DNA of 55,294 nucleotides from Candidatus Pollutiaquabacter sp. Its GTDB lineage: Bacteria; Bacteroidota; Bacteroidia; AKYH767-A; 2013-40CM-41-45. The stretch covers positions 1 through 55,294 of the forward strand of contig CANIAS010000013.1 in assembly GCA_947465495.1 (NCBI GenBank), written 5' to 3'. Made by a program: the position numbers and the translations under genes. Positions 43,241 through 52,564 of this stretch are shown here, piece after piece (the first letter of the stretch is position 1; the number at the start of each line of letters is the position of its first letter). The notes beneath the pieces are model-generated. The model searched no databases, was not told where the DNA came from, and worked only from the letters and a program-made list of their open reading frames with translations.

Positions 43241-44464
43241 TTACTTTAAGGTTAAAAGCAATTCATGAAATTCCGTAGCGATTTGATTTCTATCAAATCG
43301 TTGAGCGGCATAGCGACGAGCGTTTTCACCCAAAGTAGTCCGAAGCTGAGTATCCTGATAAAGTTTAGAGATGGCAGCTGCTAATTCGTTAGACGATTCC
43401 GGGGTAAAAGCTAATCCGCAATGCCCTTCATCAATAAAAAGCTCTTTAGCCTCTCCTTCTACACCCAGCAGAATGGGCTTTTTCATGGCCAAGGATTCGA
43501 AGATTTTGGAGGGAATGGCACCTTTGAAAAGTTCAAGTCTTTTCAACGGAACAATGGCCGCATCAGCGCCAGACACTACAAATGGCATTTGTGATTTAGG
43601 AACAGGATTGAGGAAATAAACTTGTTTTAGACCCATAGCATCTGCCTTTCCTTTCAACACCGAAAGCACGGGACCATCTCCCATGACTATAAATTTGCAG
43701 GAAGTCAAGTCTCGCAATTTATCAGCTGCCTCTAGAATCACATCCAGTCCTTGGGCATGTCCAATAATCCCAGCATAGAGCAGCACAAAGTCGGAGTCCG
43801 TGAATCCTTGCTGAATGCGCCAATGTCGATCGTACCTCGAAGGGTCGTAATACTCAAGATCAACGCCGTTGGGCAACCAATACACTTTTTTTGTGGGAAA
43901 GCGGGTAGCTATATTACGAACGATGCCTTGCGTTTGCCCAGTTATAAGACGAGACGAACGGTATAGCGATTCTTCCAGCCACGTAGCGAATCGAAGCAAT
44001 AAAGGATTAGAAACCAACCCTAATTTTTCAGCGCTTTCGGGCCATAGGTCAGAAACGTTAAAAATAAGTTTAGCATTAAAATAACTACAAAGAAGTTTTG
44101 CTGAAATCCCTAAGAATAATGGAGGACTTTCACAAAATACATAGTCAAATTTTCCGGTAATTTTCTTGCGGATTCGCCACGAAGAAAAGACAAATGAAAA
44201 ATAGTTGCGAAGTCGTTGAATGAAGGATCGATCGGTAGAAACATAAATGGAAGAACGATGAATCGGCAGGCCGTCTATTTCTTCGTATACGTACTTCTTA
44301 TCCTCGTATCCAGGATGAATTATCATACTGGGATAATTAGGCATGGCTGTTAGCACAGACACCTCTACCCCTTTTTTCTTCAAGCGTACGGCTAATTCAA
44401 AGAGCCGATTTTGCGGTGCTCCAACTTCAGGTGGAAAGTATTGGGTGAGGATGAGTATTCGCAT
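43241..44464 (-). CDS. Glycosyltransferase family 4 (WbuB-like)
   Basis: The N-terminal domain opens ILTQYFPPEVGAPQNRLFEL and has SVLTAMPNYPSMIIHPGYE, as in the WbuB-like GT4 group that handles N-acetylated amino sugars in O antigens. The C-terminal domain has VLLYAGIIGHAQGLDVILEA and the acceptor/donor site PSKIFESLAMKKPILL with a conserved Glu. It has 407 residues, the usual size. Given the adjacent epimerase and aminotransferase genes it may transfer a ManNAc- or FucNAc-type residue; this is inference from context. Confidence 0.9.
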   Translation of the reverse strand: MRILILTQYFPPEVGAPQNRLFELAVRLKKKGVEVSVLTAMPNYPSMIIHPGYEDKKYVYEEIDGLPIHRSSIYVSTDRSFIQRLRNYFSFVFSSWRIRKKITGKFDYVFCESPPLFLGISAKLLCSYFNAKLIFNVSDLWPESAEKLGLVSNPLLLRFATWLEESLYRSSRLITGQTQGIVRNIATRFPTKKVYWLPNGVDLEYYDPSRYDRHWRIQQGFTDSDFVLLYAGIIGHAQGLDVILEAADKLRDLTSCKFIVMGDGPVLSVLKGKADAMGLKQVYFLNPVPKSQMPFVVSGADAAIVPLKRLELFKGAIPSKIFESLAMKKPILLGVEGEAKELFIDEGHCGLAFTPESSNELAAAISKLYQDTQLRTTLGENARRYAAQRFDRNQIATEFHELLLTLK

Positions 44465-44475
44465 AGTCGTTGGAT

Positions 44476-45585
44476 CTAGTTTTTTAAAGCTAATATTTGA
44501 CTATAAAAACCAACCAATTTCTTAGCTTGAGAGTCCCAAGAAAATTCATTTTCCACGGCTTGCCTACCGCGTCTTCCCATTTCTTCTGCCTCGTGTGGAT
44601 GTTGCAACAGGAAATTAATTGCCGCAGCAATGGCATGTACATCTAAGGGGTCGATCAATATTCCGCATCGATGACGTTTCACGATTTCCGAAAGAATCGG
44701 AAAATCAGAAGCTACGACAGGAATTCCAGCAGCCATATATTCGAACAATTTGACTGGCAACGCCTCCATGTAGCTTTGCGTTGGATGCAGCAGTACCAGT
44801 CCAACTTTAGATTGGGATAAAATCTTTCGGATTCCATCACGATTGAGGAAGCCCAGTTCTTTAACCTTGGACCATCCTGGTAATTGTATCACTTCATCCC
44901 GCATGGAAGCTGGCGAAAATGTTCCTGCTAAATTAAATTCAGCATCAGAGATAAATTCCATGGCCCGTATCATTTCAAAGGCTCCTCTTGTACGAAAGAT
45001 GCCGCCAACGTAGCAAATCTCTTCTTTACGAAAAACCCACTCAACAGGCATTGGCATGTCAGTTAACTCCGGGTAATTACCAACAAATACAGTGGATGGA
45101 TTATATTTTTTGAAGCGGTCCGCGATAATAGGTGTTGCTGTTATTATTCCTGATATTTTTTTTGCAATTGTTTTCTCGTAATGTCCGAAAAAAGAGCTCA
45201 AGATTTTTCGAATAAAAATAGGCAAGTACGTTTTTGCTAATAATTGCTTAGGAAGATCCTCATGTGCGTCATAAACCACTTTAGCACCTGATTGTTTCAA
45301 ACGCTTTGCAATACGCAACAACTCAGGGTCATGTAAATGATAAGCATCGGCATGCAGTGACAACGCTTTTTCTGCCACTGCATTAACTGTAAAATAAAAC
45401 CGACGCCATCGACTTGTTGTCAATGGTACGCCATGAATTTCTACACCATTCACAGTTGCATCAGTTGCGCCGGGCACAACTAACGAAACCTTGTATCCAA
45501 CTGCGACAAGTGCGGCACATTCTTTTATAAAAATACGTACATCATCCAGTTTATGGACGGAAGTACAATGACAAATATGCTTCAT
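44476..45585 (-). CDS. Glycosyltransferase family 4
   Basis: This 369-residue protein begins KHICHCTSVHKLDDVRIFI, with HADAYHLHDPELLRIA in the N-terminal half. The C-terminal nucleotide-sugar domain has EICYVGGIFRTRGAFEMIRA and ALPVKLFEYMAAGIPVVASD, where the Glu-containing helix and 'G.PVV' strand are characteristic of GT4. Its ATG overlaps the stop of the preceding GT4 gene by four bases, so the two are coupled. It ends 11 bases before the next GT4. Confidence 0.88.
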   Translation of the reverse strand: MKHICHCTSVHKLDDVRIFIKECAALVAVGYKVSLVVPGATDATVNGVEIHGVPLTTSRWRRFYFTVNAVAEKALSLHADAYHLHDPELLRIAKRLKQSGAKVVYDAHEDLPKQLLAKTYLPIFIRKILSSFFGHYEKTIAKKISGIITATPIIADRFKKYNPSTVFVGNYPELTDMPMPVEWVFRKEEICYVGGIFRTRGAFEMIRAMEFISDAEFNLAGTFSPASMRDEVIQLPGWSKVKELGFLNRDGIRKILSQSKVGLVLLHPTQSYMEALPVKLFEYMAAGIPVVASDFPILSEIVKRHRCGILIDPLDVHAIAAAINFLLQHPHEAEEMGRRGRQAVENEFSWDSQAKKLVGFYSQILALKN

Positions 45586-46619
45586 ACATTCAATAACTTA
45601 TGATATAGCCCTATGAACGCTGCTGAATTTATTGTACGACTACCAAATTGAGCTCCGACATCCATATTAAATTTTCGAGCGGATTTCCAGGAAACATCCA
45701 ACACACGTTCAAAAATACCTGTTTCATTCTCACCAACCAGAAGTCCATTTTGTTGATCCGTCACCAATTCACGCATCGCAGGTAGGTCAGTAACCACGGG
45801 AACACAACCACATGCCATTGACTCCACAACACTGATTGCGGCTGAATCCGAAACTGGTAAGGAACAATATATTGATGAACGATTATAATATGCTGAGTTC
45901 TGTTGAAAGGATAACCATCCTACAAAATCGACAACACCACTTAACCCTAATGAATCCGTTAAAACTTTTAATGCCGCTGTTTGACTTCCACTACCAGCAA
46001 TCACCAATCGCCAAGATTTCCCTACATCAGATTTATAAAAGGTCTCAAATTCCCTTATAATACGATCAATCCGATAGATAGGCTCGTGCAATCGATTAGA
46101 ATAGATGATATTCTCCTTTTCACACTGGTTAGGATCAACGCGAATTCCAAAATTTGCAACCAAAACAGGTAAATCAGCACTGAATCCATAGGACATCAGT
46201 TTTTTTTTCATGTAAAGTGAACCGCACGTAAATGCGTTGGCATGCTTTAAGACAAAAGCAAGTACCCAGCGATGAAAAAAATGTTTACTGGGCGTGACCA
46301 ATATATCACTTCCCCATCCTGTAACTACTAAGGGCTTCAGCGTTTTTTTGTTTGCAATGACAGTTAACAGAGCATAGACATTGGCTTGATGAACATGAAT
46401 GATATCCGGATTAAATGAATGTATCGTTTTCCGAAGAATGCGAATGGTCCGAATAATACTTCTGATTGAGCGGTACGTAAATGGAGCTACAACAGTAACA
46501 TCTTCTTCACCTTTTACAGGTCGATTAGAGACTATTTTGTAATCGGTTAAGGCAGGCCTTACCAGTTCCAAATAATTTGGAAGATGAACGGACTCCGAAC
46601 CAATCAGCAATAGTTTCAT
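45582..46619 (-). CDS. Glycosyltransferase family 4-like
   Basis: This protein of 345 residues starts KLLLIGSESVHLPNYLELV. It has PDIIHVHQANVYALLTVI and VVTGWGSDILVTPSKHFF in the acceptor domain. SIYCSLPVSDSAAISVVESM followed by ACGCVPVVTDLPAMREL marks the GT4 sugar-nucleotide site. It lies 13 bases after the deacetylase-like gene and overlaps the next glycosyltransferase. It is the first of three GT4 genes in the operon, which would add successive sugars to the repeat unit. Confidence 0.87.
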   Translation of the reverse strand: MKLLLIGSESVHLPNYLELVRPALTDYKIVSNRPVKGEEDVTVVAPFTYRSIRSIIRTIRILRKTIHSFNPDIIHVHQANVYALLTVIANKKTLKPLVVTGWGSDILVTPSKHFFHRWVLAFVLKHANAFTCGSLYMKKKLMSYGFSADLPVLVANFGIRVDPNQCEKENIIYSNRLHEPIYRIDRIIREFETFYKSDVGKSWRLVIAGSGSQTAALKVLTDSLGLSGVVDFVGWLSFQQNSAYYNRSSIYCSLPVSDSAAISVVESMACGCVPVVTDLPAMRELVTDQQNGLLVGENETGIFERVLDVSWKSARKFNMDVGAQFGSRTINSAAFIGLYHKLLNV

Positions 46620-46632
46620 AGTCGATTACTGA

Positions 46633-47412
46633 TTAATTAAAGGAAACTCCTTCACGAATCCTATGAACTGTATCAAGGAAATTCAACCAAGGAGCAGTTC
46701 TCCAATGACGAGGATGAGTTAATAGGTAAATGACTTTAGGATTTCGTTTTAATGCTTCAACTGGCGAATACGGTTTGTAATACATCGGATAAGTTGTATC
46801 AGAAATCGTTTCATTGTAGTGAGATATTAAAAACGGATCATAGCATTCAAAATCAATGTTAAGCCGATCCATAAACTCACGATCGATGAACGCATAATTG
46901 GGAACACCCAATTTTCGGTTCGCAAAATCACCATGCGAGGCAATGGTTCGGATTGGAAACCCTACCAAATCGGTTACTGCTCTTACGTTGAGCTCGAATT
47001 GATCACGTATTTCCTGATGGTGCAGTGTCAAATTTTTAGGACTCAAAATTCTATGACGTTTACAATACGTCGCCAGTTCCTCATAATGATATCCTACTTC
47101 GCTACCATATTGATGAATCTCCTTCATCAGAGGAACATCCAAGGTAGATAAGCGGAAATAATAACTACTACGAATGCCCAGGTTACGTTCAAGATTGAAC
47201 ATCTTGCGAGCTGTTTTTGGGTCGGTGTCGATGTCATGACGATGAATAAAATACTTGCCGGATAAAGCCTTATTCTTGCACAAAGCATAAAAAGCTGGCA
47301 ACGTGACATGCTGATAACCTGCTTCGATGGAGGCCTGAAGTAAACGTTCGTATTCATCCAAACGCGAAGGCATCAGGTAATCTGCATATATCCGGTTCCA
47401 AATTTTTTTCAA
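46633..47412 (-). CDS. Polysaccharide-deacetylase-like protein (NodB-fold)
   Basis: I start at a TTG (47412). It overlaps the previous gene's TGA as TTGA, and AAAGGAGGAAGG lies just upstream, while the longer frame runs through the neighbour in another frame. The resulting 259-residue protein begins LKKIWNRIYADYLMP (first codon read as Met). It has YFIHRHDIDTDPKTARKMFN, SYYFRLSTLD and GSEVGYHYEEL. These resemble NodB-type deacetylases: HDID as the metal-binding Asp/His pair, and GYHYE. IASHGDFANRK follows. It likely acts on a nucleotide-sugar or glycan in the cytoplasm, since no signal is present. Confidence 0.7.
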   Translation of the reverse strand: MKKIWNRIYADYLMPSRLDEYERLLQASIEAGYQHVTLPAFYALCKNKALSGKYFIHRHDIDTDPKTARKMFNLERNLGIRSSYYFRLSTLDVPLMKEIHQYGSEVGYHYEELATYCKRHRILSPKNLTLHHQEIRDQFELNVRAVTDLVGFPIRTIASHGDFANRKLGVPNYAFIDREFMDRLNIDFECYDPFLISHYNETISDTTYPMYYKPYSPVEALKRNPKVIYLLTHPRHWRTAPWLNFLDTVHRIREGVSFN

Positions 47413-48092
47413 ACCTTCCTCCTTTCCCAATTCACGCGTGTTGGGACAAACCCGCATCGTTCCTTGAACATTCTCAAACCCGGAGTGGCTCCGAACATTG
47501 TATCGTACATGATGAACTGGTCCGTACGTCCTGCATTCAGCTCTTGTTCCACAAAAGCGGTCACTAATAAATACATCACGCCATCTTTCAAATGATCGGC
47601 ATGTCCCATAATTCGGTTCATGATAACAACTTCGCCTGAACGAACAATCCAAAGATAAGCCACCAAGATGTTTTCTTTGAAAATTCCAAAATACTGATTC
47701 CGATGATCTCGAGGGTAATCCTTGAATTCGTGCTTATACGCGACTGTCATTGGAATTCCTTGACGAGTAGTAGCACTTTGGTGAATCGCATGAATGGCTG
47801 AAGAATAATTCATCGCATCGATTTCATCAAAACGATAACCTGCCCGTACTGCTTTTCGGGAGAAGTAGGCAGCTGAATTCTTCCCATTAACTGAAGCGGT
47901 ATAGTCTTCAGCCGATTTGAATCGACGACAATCAATCAATCCAACTCCGATGGTCTTATTTCGAATAATAAAAAACCGAGGATGCCGACGCGAGAAAGAA
48001 CGGAACAGACTTTCGTCCGCAGCCTCGTTACCAAGTTCAATCCTGACCTTGGGCAAGTGCCTTATTTCTCGAAGAATGTTAAACAGTTGCAT
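47409..48092 (-). CDS. GNAT/FemAB-like acyltransferase
   Basis: I start at the ATG 48092 (MQLFNILREIRHLPKV), which overlaps the flippase stop by 14 bases; an ATG 12 codons earlier is the alternative. The ~227-residue protein has FFIIRNKTIGVGLIDCRRF, then AYFSRKAVRAGYRFDEID, FGIFKENILVAYLWIVRSG and a late FGATPGLRMFKERCGF. These match the Acetyltransf_6/FemAB-like fold of GNAT proteins in surface glycan loci. It probably acylates an amino sugar. Its stop overlaps the deacetylase-like start. Confidence 0.7.
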   Translation of the reverse strand: MQLFNILREIRHLPKVRIELGNEAADESLFRSFSRRHPRFFIIRNKTIGVGLIDCRRFKSAEDYTASVNGKNSAAYFSRKAVRAGYRFDEIDAMNYSSAIHAIHQSATTRQGIPMTVAYKHEFKDYPRDHRNQYFGIFKENILVAYLWIVRSGEVVIMNRIMGHADHLKDGVMYLLVTAFVEQELNAGRTDQFIMYDTMFGATPGLRMFKERCGFVPTRVNWERRKV

Positions 48093-49341
48093 GATCTCGT
48101 GAAATACGGTGATACCACCACGTTGCAAATATCATGATTCCTGCGGAAAAGCAGGACATTACCAGTACGGTTATCTTGAAATCAAAATATAATCCGGCTA
48201 TAAACAACCAACTTAACCGAACAGATAGATCCACAATAGTAATGAGGAACGCTGATTTTTGTTGATTAAAAAGAAAAGTGACACTTGAAACAGAGCTAGC
48301 AATAAAATTAAAATATAACCAAGGAGCCATCAAGACGGCCAACTCACCCGACTGCCTCCATTCTTCGCCGAATGCGAATGCGAAGAGATCCGGGGAGATT
48401 GCCATTAATATGGCAAATCCAGGCAATCCAATCAATGCCATACGTCGGATCACAGCACGAACCATAGGTTGAACGGATTCCCCGGACACTTTCGCTGCCG
48501 AAATACGCTGATAAAACACCTGAAACACAGATGCACCAATGAGTGCAACCGGCAATTTAAGAATGCGATAGGCAAAAAAGTATGACCCGATATCTGTTGG
48601 CGAGAAAGATCGGTTCATTAACAAAAGTATTCCCGAAACTTCTAGTGTATCCACAAAGGCGTGCGGCGTATTTACCGTCATGTAATGCCGGTATTTGTCA
48701 AAGAAAAAACGAGCGGGAAAATGTGTCCTTGCATTACGGGCAGGCCAGACCGAACCTCGCAACGGAACCAGCAGGATCAGTACCCCAGCTAAAAGTCCGG
48801 CCAGAAATCCATAGACCAATCCGTTGGAACCTGCATGCATAAAACCAAATACAATGGAAACTATGCCCGTAAAACAGCTCAAAACCATCCGTGAAGTGGC
48901 ATTGAGCCGGAAAGACTTTTGACGGGAAGAAAAGAAATTCAGGACTTGCATCATGGCAGTGAGGAGGATTCCTATCGGGGCCAAAAGCAATATCCAGGAT
49001 TCGCTAATACCTGTCTTCAATATTAAATAAAGGCCAACACCTAGTAAGGTGAACAGACTAACCCAAGAGGAAATACGCACACCGAATCGTGCCAATGAAC
49101 TGGCTTCATGATCATTCACAACTGTTGGCAAAGCCATCTCGAGTCGTAGTGAAGCCCCTACTGCGATTTGCGCAACAAGTGATGTAAAAATAGCGAAAAC
49201 AGCATAGTCGGCTGGAGTGTACAGCCTGGACAGCACAGGAGTCATCAGCACCGTAATAAGCTGGGCAAGGAACGTACCTGCTGTGAGCGTAACGACGTGT
49301 CGGAAAAACTCACTCTGCTTTAAGTTATCCATCCACCTCAT
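48079..49341 (-). CDS. Wzx-type oligosaccharide flippase (second of a tandem pair)
   Basis: The start is the ATG at 49341, which overlaps the preceding flippase stop (ATGA) and has AGGAGGTGG just upstream; the frame's earlier codons are inside the neighbour. The 420-residue product begins MRWMDNLKQSEFFRHVV, then FLAQLITVLMTPVLSRLY, and has the MOP-type arrangement of about twelve helices. It would translocate undecaprenyl-linked repeat units. Having two coupled flippases in one operon is unusual; they share only general family features by eye. Confidence 0.86.
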   Translation of the reverse strand: MRWMDNLKQSEFFRHVVTLTAGTFLAQLITVLMTPVLSRLYTPADYAVFAIFTSLVAQIAVGASLRLEMALPTVVNDHEASSLARFGVRISSWVSLFTLLGVGLYLILKTGISESWILLLAPIGILLTAMMQVLNFFSSRQKSFRLNATSRMVLSCFTGIVSIVFGFMHAGSNGLVYGFLAGLLAGVLILLVPLRGSVWPARNARTHFPARFFFDKYRHYMTVNTPHAFVDTLEVSGILLLMNRSFSPTDIGSYFFAYRILKLPVALIGASVFQVFYQRISAAKVSGESVQPMVRAVIRRMALIGLPGFAILMAISPDLFAFAFGEEWRQSGELAVLMAPWLYFNFIASSVSSVTFLFNQQKSAFLITIVDLSVRLSWLFIAGLYFDFKITVLVMSCFSAGIMIFATWWYHRISRDHATV

Positions 49342-50624
49342 TGTTCCACCTCCTGCTTTACCCAATCTTCCATTGCTTGCTTCTGCTCCCGACGATTGAA
49401 ATAAAATACGAGCAGCATCCACACCAAATTACCTGCTGCCGTACCATATGCTGCGCCGATACCACCGAAGCGAAGGACCAATAAATAATTGGCTAATACT
49501 GAGACTGAAAAACCGGTCAGCATAGACGATAAACTTAAATGTATTTTTCGACGGAAGATGATCAGTAACACGGCTACTTGTGCCACAACACCGAATCCAA
49601 CACCAATCACTAAAATGGGGATATAATGGATCGCATCCTGATATGCCGGTGCTACCAGCGTTGAAGCTAATGCCGCTACGACGAACCCTGCCACTGCAAA
49701 GAAACCGATGACCAATGGCACCAGCCATCCTGATCGTTGGTTGAAATTCCCTTCCGAAAATCCTTTTAACATGCGGGGATTGTAGGAGCCAAGAAATGGC
49801 TGAATCAACAACGGATCAAAAATAGAACTGAATTTTACCGCCACCGAATAAATTCCAACTTCATGTAGTCCGGCATACTTCAACAACATCCATCGACTAA
49901 CCGTATTCATTAACCAGAATGCCAGTGATCCAGGAATAAAGACCAAACTATACCGCAACAGTTCTTTATAATCCCTTAATTTATGATAGAATTTAAATGA
50001 CCCATAAATACTCCGATACGATGATACTGCCAAAAGATTAGTAATAAGTACCGCTAGCAAGTTCGACAATAAAATACCTTGAATGCCGATTCGAAGCGAC
50101 ACTACGAAAAAAACATTCATTAGTATCGCCCCACTGCCTACGCCAACTTGAATCATTGTCAGCAGACGTGCACGTTCATACAGGCGCAATAAAATCGTAA
50201 AACAATTCTGAAAGAAATTCAAATACGAAACTGATAGTGCCGCATAAATCAATATCAGTCGAACATTTAGCAGCATCGACTCATGAAAGAAAAAAAGTAC
50301 CACCGCAGTAAGCGCATATAAGGTCGTTGTAAGCAGCAGGTAAACAGATAGTATCCGATCCACCAGTTCTTTCTTTCCAGCTTCATCTTTCTTAAAAAAC
50401 TCCATGTAGAATACCTGAAACAGTCCTAGCGAGAATACTATTTCCAGGGTCGATGAAAAGGTATTCAACAGGTCCAGCTTGCCATATTCTGCAGGCACCA
50501 AGTAGCGCGTATAAACTGGTATCAAAAAAAACGACACTCCCCGTAGAATGAATGCACCGAAGCTATACATCAGGAAATTCCTGAAGACAGTAGATCGAAT
50601 GGCCGCTATGAGCTTTGGGTACAT
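49338..50624 (-). CDS. Wzx-type oligosaccharide flippase (first gene of the polysaccharide operon)
   Basis: The 428-residue protein opens FLMYSFGAFILRGVSFFLIP and VYTRYLVPAEYGKLDLL, the polysaccharide-export signature. SLAFWLMNTVSRWMLLKYAG and FGGIGAAYGTAAGNLVWML are later markers. It is a multi-helix inner-membrane protein of the MOP family and probably flips a lipid-linked glycan. It is the first gene of the minus-strand operon, with a TATCTTCG box (50649-50642) about 18 bases upstream of its ATG as a candidate -7 element. Confidence 0.88.
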   Translation of the reverse strand: MYPKLIAAIRSTVFRNFLMYSFGAFILRGVSFFLIPVYTRYLVPAEYGKLDLLNTFSSTLEIVFSLGLFQVFYMEFFKKDEAGKKELVDRILSVYLLLTTTLYALTAVVLFFFHESMLLNVRLILIYAALSVSYLNFFQNCFTILLRLYERARLLTMIQVGVGSGAILMNVFFVVSLRIGIQGILLSNLLAVLITNLLAVSSYRSIYGSFKFYHKLRDYKELLRYSLVFIPGSLAFWLMNTVSRWMLLKYAGLHEVGIYSVAVKFSSIFDPLLIQPFLGSYNPRMLKGFSEGNFNQRSGWLVPLVIGFFAVAGFVVAALASTLVAPAYQDAIHYIPILVIGVGFGVVAQVAVLLIIFRRKIHLSLSSMLTGFSVSVLANYLLVLRFGGIGAAYGTAAGNLVWMLLVFYFNRREQKQAMEDWVKQEVEQ

Positions 50625-50641
50625 GGAATGCAGTATCTCAA

Positions 50642-50649
50642 CGAAGATA
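50642..50649 (-). promoter_or_regulatory. Candidate -7 element (TATCTTCG) of the polysaccharide operon
   Basis: Minus-strand TATCTTCG differs by one base from TAnnTTTG. It ends 18 bases before the first flippase ATG (50624), just after the rny terminator, and is the most probable promoter for the operon. Confidence 0.4.
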
Positions 50650-50655
50650 AGACAT

Positions 50656-50691
50656 AAAAAAAAGTCCTTCCTGCAGGTACAGGAAGGACTT
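50656..50691 (-). terminator. Strong Rho-independent terminator after rny
   Basis: AAGTCCTTCCTG (50662-50673) and CAGGAAGGACTT (50680-50691) form a perfect 12-bp stem with a 6-base loop. On the minus strand a run of T follows directly (50661-50656). It lies about 20 bases after the rny stop codon. Confidence 0.92.
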
Positions 50692-50710
50692 ATAAGCGAT
50701 GACTGTTGGA

Positions 50711-52267
50711 TTATTTGGCGTAATTAACAGCGCGAGTTTCGCGGATAACCGTCACCTTCACCTGACCTGGATAAGTCATTTCCGTTTGGATCTTGTTAGC
50801 GATATCGAACGAAAGAACTTCCGCCTGCTTGTCGTTGATTTTTTCACTTTGTACAATTACACGCAACTCACGACCAGCCTGGATAGCAAATGTCTTTTCA
50901 ACGCCGGGATAGGATAACGCGAGTGCTTCCATGTCCTTGAGACGCTTGATGTAGGATTCCACGACTTCACGGCGAGCGCCCGGACGAGCTCCTGAAATGG
51001 CGTCACAGACTTGAACAATCGGAGAGATCATGCTGTTCATTTCAATCTCGTCGTGGTGAGCGCCGATGGCGTTACAAACTTCTGGATTCTCCTTGAACTT
51101 CTCAGCGAGTTTCATTCCGAGGATAGCATGCGGCAATTCCGGTTCGTCGTCAGGTACTTTTCCGATATCGTGTAGCAGACCGGCACGTTTAGCCAGCTTT
51201 ACATTAAGACCAAGTTCGCCGGCCATGATGGCGCATAAGTTGGCCACCTCGCGGGAGTGTTGTAATAGGTTCTGACCGTAAGATGAGCGGTATTTCATGC
51301 GGCCTACCATTCGAATCAGCTCGGGAGCTAATCCATGTATACCCAAATCAATGGCCGTACGTTTACCTACTTCGGCAATTTCCTCTTCAAGTTGGCGCTT
51401 TACCTTAGCAACGATCTCCTCGATACGTGCGGGGTGAATACGACCATCGGAAACCAGCTGGTGTAATGCCAGTCGGGCAACTTCCCGTCGTACCGGATCA
51501 AAGCAGGAAAGGATAATCGTTTCAGGGGTATCGTCGACGATGATTTCAACACCGGTAGCCGCTTCCAGAGCACGGATGTTCCGTCCTTCGCGACCGATGA
51601 CACGCCCTTTGACTTCATCATTTTCAATGGGGAAAACCGTGACAGCATTTTCTACTGCATGTTCAGTAGCAACGCGCTGGATGGTCTGAATGATGATTTT
51701 TTTTGCTTCTTTATTAGCGGTCAGTTTCGCTTCTTCCATGATGTCCTTAATGGTGGACATCGCTTCGGTTTTGGCTTCGGCTTTAAGGGCCTCAACGAGC
51801 TGCGTCTTGGCTTGCTCTACGCTAAGTCCGCTGATCTTCTCCAGGTTCTCAACCTGACGCTGATGCAATTTTGCGAGCTCTTCCTTCTTTCCGTCTAAAA
51901 TTTGCAGCTGATTCTTCAAATTAGTCTGAAGCGTTTCAAATTCCTGCTGCTTTTTGGTAGTCTGCTCCAGTTTTTGAGCAAGGTTTGATTCCTTCTGTTT
52001 GATGCGATTTTCGGCGATGGAGATGTTTTTATCCTTCTCGCCGATCTGCTTCTCGTGTTCCGATTTCAGTTGTAAAAATTTCTCTTTGGCTTCGAGAATT
52101 TTATTCTTCTTCAGCACTTCAGCTTCGCTTTCCGCCTCCTTAAGGATGGCCTTAGCTTTTGAATTGGCTGAGTTCTCGCGGGCCTTCAGGGCTTTATTAA
52201 GCAGAAAGCGCGAGATCAGAAATCCGGCAGCGGCTCCGACGAGTCCAATCGCTACCAGTACGATCAT
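50711..52267 (-). CDS. rny: Ribonuclease Y
   Basis: I use the ATG at 52267 ([18 protein letters not shown]), which puts the single membrane anchor right at the N-terminus as the family requires; a GTG six codons earlier (52285) is a second option. The frame extends further to a GTG at 52354, but that part overlaps the 6S RNA terminator. After the long coiled coil ([17 protein letters not shown]) come a KH domain ([14 protein letters not shown]) and the HD catalytic motif [13 protein letters not shown]. RNase Y initiates mRNA decay at the membrane. Product about 518 residues. Confidence 0.94.
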   Translation of the reverse strand: MIVLVAIGLVGAAAGFLISRFLLNKALKARENSANSKAKAILKEAESEAEVLKKNKILEAKEKFLQLKSEHEKQIGEKDKNISIAENRIKQKESNLAQKLEQTTKKQQEFETLQTNLKNQLQILDGKKEELAKLHQRQVENLEKISGLSVEQAKTQLVEALKAEAKTEAMSTIKDIMEEAKLTANKEAKKIIIQTIQRVATEHAVENAVTVFPIENDEVKGRVIGREGRNIRALEAATGVEIIVDDTPETIILSCFDPVRREVARLALHQLVSDGRIHPARIEEIVAKVKRQLEEEIAEVGKRTAIDLGIHGLAPELIRMVGRMKYRSSYGQNLLQHSREVANLCAIMAGELGLNVKLAKRAGLLHDIGKVPDDEPELPHAILGMKLAEKFKENPEVCNAIGAHHDEIEMNSMISPIVQVCDAISGARPGARREVVESYIKRLKDMEALALSYPGVEKTFAIQAGRELRVIVQSEKINDKQAEVLSFDIANKIQTEMTYPGQVKVTVIRETRAVNYAK

Positions 52268-52355
52268 AGGTGTAGTAGTATTCACTGAGTTGTTTTTTTG
52301 TTGTTTACCGTAAACCTGGATACGACCAAGAAAACGGGCATTCGGTAATGGCACT

Positions 52356-52550
52356 AAAAAAAACCCGCACTAATTCCGGGGACTTAATAAACCCCTTAAG
52401 TCATGGGTTGGAGCCTCCTAGTAACGTCTGGGTTCTGCTGTTCCCGAAGGAAATTCCGTAGAACGGAACTGCAGCCTCCCATATTCACCAATGAGCGGGC
52501 TCCGGTGGTTGTCTTGTTGAGTTTAAAAGCGAATCGGAACTAATGCGGGA
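52356..52550 (-). ncRNA. ssrS: 6S RNA (6S-Flavo type candidate)
   Basis: Lying between zapA and rny on the minus strand, this ~194-nt element has a 15-bp terminal closing stem: CCCGCATTAGTTCCG (52549-52535) pairs with CGGAATTAGTGCGGG (52378-52364), allowing two G-U pairs. A run of eight T (52363-52356) follows the 3' arm. Inside, GGAGCC/GGCTCC (52503-52498 with 52415-52410) and an apical TTCCG/CGGAA hairpin (52454-52468) form a rod. A small 7-bp hairpin GACTTAA/TTAAGTC (52381-52402) sits on the 3' side, as in the central bubble of known 6S RNAs. 6S RNA binds sigma-factor-bearing RNA polymerase. Not confirmed by a covariance model. Confidence 0.75.
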
Positions 52551-52564
52551 TATCATATCCCATT

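Noticed and set aside
47413-47652. Upstream extension of the deacetylase-like frame
   Set aside because: The added 80 residues are another reading frame of the acyltransferase gene and resemble no protein; the TTGA overlap gives a better start.
52268-52354. N-terminal extension of RNase Y to a GTG
   Set aside because: It would place coding sequence inside the 6S RNA terminator and before the membrane anchor, where RNase Y normally begins.
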